The position numbers and the translations under genes were made by a program. The notes under the pieces were generated by a model. It was not told the DNA's origin. It made no database searches and was given only the letters and a program-made list of their open reading frames with translations. From Clostridia bacterium (GTDB taxonomy: Bacteria; Bacillota; Clostridia; Oscillospirales; CAG-272): 11,202 nt of DNA. Location of the stretch: positions 1-11,202 of the forward strand of contig JAFTIV010000179.1 in NCBI GenBank assembly GCA_017456685.1. The letters run 5' to 3'. This document shows, piece after piece, positions 7,373-11,202 of the stretch. The first letter of the stretch is position 1. Each line of letters begins with the position of its first letter.

Positions 7373-8113
7373 ATGGAACAGCTTTTAAATAACCTTGTAT
7401 CTACTTGGTGGGGAATAACAATATTGTGTGTGCTGGCGCTTGCCCTGTGGCTCGTCCTTTCGGCAATTTTCTATAGATGCTTCTTTAAGCGCTTTTATGA
7501 TATTGTGCTAAGCGCAATGGCGATTTTGCTTCTTTCTCCAATTCTGTTGATACTTACAATCCTCGGCGTAATAAAAATGAAGGGTAATCCATTCTTTACA
7601 CAGCTTCGCCCAGGAAAAAATGAAAAAATATTCAAGCTTATAAAATTCCGCACAATGACAAATGCCAAGGATAAGGACGGTAAGCTTTTGCCAGACGATA
7701 AGCGCCTTACGCGCTATGGCAAAATCCTCCGTTCCACCTCCCTTGACGAGCTCCCCGAGCTTTTCAATATCCTCCTCGGCCATATGTCCATCGTCGGCCC
7801 CCGCCCACTTCTTGTGGAATACTTGCCTTATTATAAGGACAACGAAAGAAAAAGACACAAATTAAGACCAGGGCTGACCGGATGGGCTCAGATTCACGGA
7901 AGAAACAATATAAATAGTTGGGAAGAAAAATTTGAATTTGATATATACTATGTTGAGAATTGTTCACTATGGTTAGACATTAAAGCTCTAATGTTAACTG
8001 TTGTAAAGGTTTTAAAACGCTCAGATATATTAGTAGGAAAAGAAATGAAGGTTGGCAGGCTTGATGATGTAAGAAAGGCGGAAAGAGATGCAGATATTGC
8101 TGAGAAGGTTTGA
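7373..8113 (+). CDS. phosphoglycosyl transferase priming glycan synthesis (PglC/EpsL-like)
   Basis: Membrane enzyme that moves a sugar phosphate from UDP-sugar to undecaprenyl phosphate, the first membrane step of capsule, exopolysaccharide or glycoprotein glycan synthesis. The bacterial sugar transferase domain spans about 38-220. It starts with KRFYDIVLS and a hydrophobic re-entrant helix (about 42-66) with a Ser55-Pro56 break. Then come KLIKFRTMTNA (88-98), the catalytic dyad Asp125-Glu126 in STSLDELPELFN, SIVGPRPL (139-146) and RPGLTGWAQIHGR (165-177). A further hydrophobic helix at about 13-35 is extra compared with PglC and EpsL, as far as I recall those proteins. The gene starts one base after the aminotransferase stop, with AAAGGA 13 bases upstream, implying coupled translation. 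Base composition and codon use change sharply from about codon 156 onward. The last 26 bases overlap the acetyltransferase gene. Confidence 0.92.
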   Translation: MEQLLNNLVSTWWGITILCVLALALWLVLSAIFYRCFFKRFYDIVLSAMAILLLSPILLILTILGVIKMKGNPFFTQLRPGKNEKIFKLIKFRTMTNAKDKDGKLLPDDKRLTRYGKILRSTSLDELPELFNILLGHMSIVGPRPLLVEYLPYYKDNERKRHKLRPGLTGWAQIHGRNNINSWEEKFEFDIYYVENCSLWLDIKALMLTVVKVLKRSDILVGKEMKVGRLDDVRKAERDADIAEKV

Positions 8114-8606
8114 AAAAAAAGATATTAAAGATAAGGTTAAATGGATAAACGATTCACAAAACAATAAATATTTACATTATGATTTGCCTTTAGAGGTCGA
8201 AAAGACAGAAGCTTGGTATGAAAAAAACAAGGATAGAACAGATAGGCTTGATATGGTAATTGAGACCGAGGACGGTCCTGTTGGGCTAATTGGATTTCTT
8301 AATATTGATTTAAGGAATTTGAAGGCGGAATGTTATATCTGTATTGGGGAACAAAATGCTAAAGGTAAGGGAATAGCAAAAAAAGCATCATTAATGCTTT
8401 TAGAACATGCTTTCAAAAAATTATTGCTGAATAAAATCTATTTTTATACAGAAAAAGATAATTTGCCTGCACAAGCACTTTTTGAAAAAATTGGCTTTTT
8501 AAAAGAAGGGTTTCTAAAGGATGATTTGATATATAATGGTAGAAAGGTTGACCGATTTCTCTATGGAATCACAAAAAAAGAATACGAAGCAAAATACTGT
8601 GATTGA
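8088..8606 (+). CDS. GNAT-family N-acetyltransferase (RimJ/RimL-like)
   Basis: Acetyl-CoA-dependent N-acyltransferase of 172 residues. The acetyl-CoA pyrophosphate-binding motif A is seen as IGEQNAKGKGIAKKA (86-100). Motif B is NLPAQALFEKIGFLKEG (125-141), with Asn125 and Phe132 in the usual places and the typical tail DLIYNGRKVDRFLYGI (146-161). In this operon it most likely acylates the 4-amino sugar made by the aminotransferase, as the GNAT enzyme PseH does in pseudaminic acid synthesis; PglD-type pathways use a left-handed beta-helix enzyme instead. Acetylation of an amino acid made by the next gene is an alternative. The ATG lies inside the end of the phosphoglycosyl transferase gene, with AAAGG nine bases upstream. 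A run of eight A (8113-8120) sits near its start. Its codons are much AT-richer than those of the upstream genes. Confidence 0.85.
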   Translation: MQILLRRFEKKDIKDKVKWINDSQNNKYLHYDLPLEVEKTEAWYEKNKDRTDRLDMVIETEDGPVGLIGFLNIDLRNLKAECYICIGEQNAKGKGIAKKASLMLLEHAFKKLLLNKIYFYTEKDNLPAQALFEKIGFLKEGFLKDDLIYNGRKVDRFLYGITKKEYEAKYCD

Positions 8607-9507
8607 AAAGCTACTTTGTAGTTTTAATCAAAATGAAATTTTTGTTAAAAGAGAGGATCTTTTGCCTTTTAGCTTTGGCGGTAACAAGGCGAGAAAGGCA
8701 AAAAAGTTTTTTGACTATATAATAAAAAATAAATACGAGATTGTTGCTACATACGGAAGTAGTAGCTCAAATCATTGTAGAGTAGTTGCAAACCTTGCTT
8801 TTAAATATGGCATTGAATGTTACATTGTTTCGCCCGAAGAAGAATACAAGGAAACAAGCAACAGCAAAATGATCGAGCTCTTTGGCGCAAAAATAATAAA
8901 AGCACCCCTTGACAAAATAAAAGAGACAATAGACTGCCTAATGGAAAAATTAACAAAAAATAAAAAAGCATATTTTATACAAGGCGGTGGACATGGAAAT
9001 CTTGGCACAGAAGCATATGTTGAGGTTTATAATGAAATCTTAGATTATGAAAAAGAAAATAAAGTAAAATTCGATTATATCTTTTTAGCATCTGGAACTG
9101 GGACTACACAGGCAGGACTTGCTTGTGGAGCTATCTTAAATGGTGAAGATAGCGAAAAAATCATAGGAATAAGTATAGCAAGAAAAAATCCTAGAGGGAA
9201 AGCTGTTGTAGAGGAAAGCATCAAAGATTATCTTGAAAGCATTTCGTATAATAGCAAAGTGCCAAGTGTAATTTTTGATGATTCATACATTTGTGGTGGA
9301 TATGGTAAATATAACGACCAAATTGTTGGCATAATTAAAGAGGTTATATCAAAAGAGGGAATGCCATTAAATACTATATATACAGGAAAAGCATTTTGGG
9401 GTATGAGAGAATATTTACAAAAACACAAAATAATTGGTAAACGAGTGCTATTTATCAATACAGGAGGCACACCTCTTTTCTTTGATGATTTAAAGGAGAT
9501 AAAATGA
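8563..9507 (+). CDS. PLP enzyme of the D-cysteine desulfhydrase/ACC deaminase family
   Basis: Fold-type II PLP enzyme whose relatives deaminate or desulfhydrate small amino acids such as ACC or D-cysteine. Numbering from 8563 (314 residues), FVKREDLLPFSFGGNKARKAKKF contains the Schiff-base Lys42. SSSNHCR holds Ser69-Asn70-His71 where ACC deaminase has Ser-Asn-Gln, so it is closer to D-cysteine desulfhydrase. ASGTGTTQAG (177-186) should bind the cofactor phosphate. GGYGKYND (245-252) and IYTGKAFWGM (272-281) match the two active-site tyrosine regions. Placement in a glycan operon suggests supply or modification of an amino acid for decoration, but the substrate is unknown. An in-frame ATG at 8536 would lengthen it by nine residues and raise the overlap with the acetyltransferase gene from 44 to 71 bases. 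I prefer 8563, which still leaves the family's usual short lead before TVIEKL. Confidence 0.82.
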   Translation: MESQKKNTKQNTVIEKLLCSFNQNEIFVKREDLLPFSFGGNKARKAKKFFDYIIKNKYEIVATYGSSSSNHCRVVANLAFKYGIECYIVSPEEEYKETSNSKMIELFGAKIIKAPLDKIKETIDCLMEKLTKNKKAYFIQGGGHGNLGTEAYVEVYNEILDYEKENKVKFDYIFLASGTGTTQAGLACGAILNGEDSEKIIGISIARKNPRGKAVVEESIKDYLESISYNSKVPSVIFDDSYICGGYGKYNDQIVGIIKEVISKEGMPLNTIYTGKAFWGMREYLQKHKIIGKRVLFINTGGTPLFFDDLKEIK

Positions 9508-10466
9508 ATATTCTAATACTAAGTTCAGGAACACGAAATAAGGTTGTTCAATATTTTAAAAGAACGCTAAATGGAAACGGAATGGTGATTGCAACTGATT
9601 GTAGTGCCGTTGCACCGGCAATTTATGAGGCAGACAAGCATTATATTGTTCCAAGAATAACCGAAGAGGGGTATATAGATTGTGTTCTTGATATTTGCAA
9701 AAAAGAGAATATAGCAGGAGTTTTATCTTTGATTGACCCAGAGCTTTCTTTACTTGCAAAAAACAAGAAAAGATTTGACGATATTGGAGTAACAATTATT
9801 GGTTCCAGTTACGAGCTTTGTGAAAGAACTTTGGATAAAATGGAAATGTATAATTGGCTCAAATCACACGGATACAATTGCGCGAAATCCTATGTCAATA
9901 AGAATGAGTTTTATGCGGATTTAGCAAACGGAAAGATTAAATTTCCTGTGTTTGTTAAGCCAGTAAGAGGAAGCGCAAGCATTGCTATTTCCAAGGTTTA
10001 CGATAAGGAAACTGTTGAATTGTTATTTGCTCATAATAAAAATCTTATGATTCAAGAGTTTTTGGATGGTCAGGAGATAGGCGCGGATTGCTACATTGAT
10101 ATGATAAGCAACGAGCTTGTTTCTGCCTTTACAAAGAAAAAACTTGTAATGAGAGCAGGAGAGACAGATAAGGCGATATCCTTTAAAGACGAAAATTTAT
10201 TTGAGTTAATAAAAAAATTTGTGAGAGAAAGCGGTTTTAAAGGACAAATTGACATCGATATATTTGATGTGGATGGAAAGTACTACATATCAGAGGTAAA
10301 TCCTCGTTTTGGAGGCGGATATCCTCACGCATACGAATGCGGTTGTAATCACATGGCGCTAATCATAAACAACCTAAATGGGAAAGTGAATGAACCCAAA
10401 ATCGGTTGCTACGATGAAGGCATTTATATGATGAAATATAACGACATAATGGTGAAAAAAATATGA
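9504..10466 (+). CDS. CarB-like ATP-grasp ligase
   Basis: ATP-dependent carboxylate-amine ligase that would activate a carboxyl group as an acyl phosphate and join it to an amine. The 320 residues comprise an N-terminal Rossmann-like domain (about 1-105, beginning NILILSSGTRNKVV and including ATDCSAVAPAIYEADKHY) and an ATP-grasp fold (about 108-300). FPVFVKPVRGSASIAI (147-162) holds the nucleotide-binding Lys152. IQEFLDGQEIGADCY (183-197) is the central strand pair. QIDIDIFDVDGKYYISEVNPRFGGGYP (248-274) contains the metal ligands Glu264 and Asn266 and Arg268. Relatives of this CarB/PylC-like type are found in surface-polysaccharide loci, where ligation of an amino acid to a sugar carboxyl or amine is a reasonable guess. 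AAAGGAG (9492-9498) and an ATGA overlap with the PLP gene indicate coupled expression. The actual substrates cannot be read from sequence. Confidence 0.87.
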   Translation: MNILILSSGTRNKVVQYFKRTLNGNGMVIATDCSAVAPAIYEADKHYIVPRITEEGYIDCVLDICKKENIAGVLSLIDPELSLLAKNKKRFDDIGVTIIGSSYELCERTLDKMEMYNWLKSHGYNCAKSYVNKNEFYADLANGKIKFPVFVKPVRGSASIAISKVYDKETVELLFAHNKNLMIQEFLDGQEIGADCYIDMISNELVSAFTKKKLVMRAGETDKAISFKDENLFELIKKFVRESGFKGQIDIDIFDVDGKYYISEVNPRFGGGYPHAYECGCNHMALIINNLNGKVNEPKIGCYDEGIYMMKYNDIMVKKI

Positions 10467-11202
10467 AAATTTTATTGATATGCTCCAAATCAAGCGCGGT
10501 TGTAGGATTTAGAAAAAAGCTAATTGAAAGGCTTCAAGAATACGGGCATGATATTTTTGCAATTGCGTTTGATGATGAACATAAAGATATAATAAGAGAA
10601 AAAAACATAGAATTTTACCATATAGCGGATGCTAACAGAAGCCTCAATCCTTTCAAAATTTTGAGTTTATCTAACAGATATTCAAAAATAATCAAGCAAA
10701 TCAAACCAGACCTCGTTTTCACCTTTATGCTCAAGCCCAATATATATGGTGTTCAAGGTGCAAAAAAAGCAGGCATTACTAATGTTTATTCGATGGTTGA
10801 GGGAGCAGGCGATGTCTTTATAAATGATGGATTAAAATGGAAAATCATTCGTAAATTTGTTTGTTACGGCTATAAAAAAGCATTCAAAACATCGAAAAAA
10901 GTATTTTTCTTAAACAATGATGATAAAGCAGAATTTATCGCAAGAGGACTTGTGGGCGAGGAAAAATGCGAAATTGTTCACGGAATAGGAGTTGACCTTG
11001 AGAGGTTTGCTCACAAGCCTGTGAAAAATTATACTACCTTTCTAATGATAGCTCGCTTATTAAAGACCAAGGGCGTTATTGAATATTGTGAGGCAGCAAG
11101 AGCGGTAAAGAAAATTCATCCAGAGGCAATTTTCAATCTTGTCGGACCAGAGGGAACGCTAAAGCAAGTGGATATTCAAGAGTACATAGATGATGGAAGT
11201 AT
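10463..11202 (+). CDS. glycosyltransferase family 4, 3' end beyond the window
   Basis: GT-B fold glycosyltransferase that would add the next sugar to the lipid-linked acceptor at the cytoplasmic membrane face. The frame is open from 10463 to the window end (246 codons visible). The N-terminal acceptor domain starts MKILLICSKSSAVVGFRKKL and contains PDLVFTFMLKPNIYGVQGAKKAG (82-104) and MVEGAGDVF (111-119). The start of the donor domain shows HGIGVDLERF (173-182) and the common GT4 segment ARLLKTKGVIEYCEAA (197-212), then NLVGPEG (225-231). The donor-binding E-x7-E region lies beyond the edge. It resembles PglA/CapM-type enzymes that elongate lipid-linked glycans; the sugar is not identifiable. 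It starts within an ATGA overlap with the ATP-grasp gene and has only a weak GGTGA ribosome site, so it depends on coupled translation. Confidence 0.9.
   Translation, partial: MKILLICSKSSAVVGFRKKLIERLQEYGHDIFAIAFDDEHKDIIREKNIEFYHIADANRSLNPFKILSLSNRYSKIIKQIKPDLVFTFMLKPNIYGVQGAKKAGITNVYSMVEGAGDVFINDGLKWKIIRKFVCYGYKKAFKTSKKVFFLNNDDKAEFIARGLVGEEKCEIVHGIGVDLERFAHKPVKNYTTFLMIARLLKTKGVIEYCEAARAVKKIHPEAIFNLVGPEGTLKQVDIQEYIDDGS

Noticed and set aside
7508..7858. 116-codon minus-strand frame and nearby overlapping frames in the phosphoglycosyl transferase gene
   Set aside because: They coincide with the C-rich patch, which lowers stop-codon frequency on the other strand; no domain or ribosome site supports them.
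1..11202. CRISPR array, insertion sequence, prophage or toxin-antitoxin pair
   Set aside because: I saw no regularly spaced repeats, transposase or integrase motifs, terminal inverted repeats or small paired genes on either strand.

Overview
The window looks like a chromosomal segment of a low-GC Gram-positive bacterium, most likely an anaerobic member of the Clostridia (Oscillospiraceae/Ruminococcaceae-like, gut type). The grounds are AT-rich spacers, AAGGAG-type ribosome binding sites, sigma-A-like promoters, a PcrA helicase of clostridial style and a cardiolipin synthase with an N-terminal membrane anchor. This taxonomic call is an inference from gene style; no marker gene settles it.

Left part (1-6135): a minus-strand tRNA-Leu(CAA) with encoded CCA and its own promoter faces away from a plus-strand series of housekeeping or metabolic genes. 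These are a UvrD/PcrA-type helicase with a ~40-residue insertion, an intracellular glycoside hydrolase family 2 enzyme, and a two-HKD cardiolipin synthase that has its own extended -10 promoter and a strong rho-independent terminator.

Right part (6136-11202, running off the end): a near-consensus promoter (TTGACA-17-TATTAT) and a 14-bp perfect palindrome introduce six tightly packed plus-strand genes of a glycan-assembly operon. They are a PglE/EpsN-like sugar aminotransferase, a PglC/EpsL-like membrane phosphoglycosyl transferase, a GNAT acetyltransferase, a D-cysteine desulfhydrase/ACC deaminase-like PLP enzyme, a CarB-like ATP-grasp ligase, and a GT4 glycosyltransferase cut by the window edge. 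The genes either overlap or are one base apart, so translation is probably coupled.

A plausible reading: the aminotransferase makes a 4-amino-4,6-dideoxy sugar nucleotide, the GNAT acylates it, the phosphoglycosyl transferase loads it onto undecaprenyl phosphate, and the GT4 enzyme extends it. The PLP enzyme plus ATP-grasp ligase could supply and attach an amino-acid-derived decoration; this last step is a hypothesis. The 4,6-dehydratase, flippase, polymerase or oligosaccharyltransferase that such a pathway needs are not in the window. Base composition and codon choice change sharply inside the phosphoglycosyl transferase gene (about 7.84-7.91 kb). This suggests that the downstream genes are an exchangeable cassette joined to a resident priming module.
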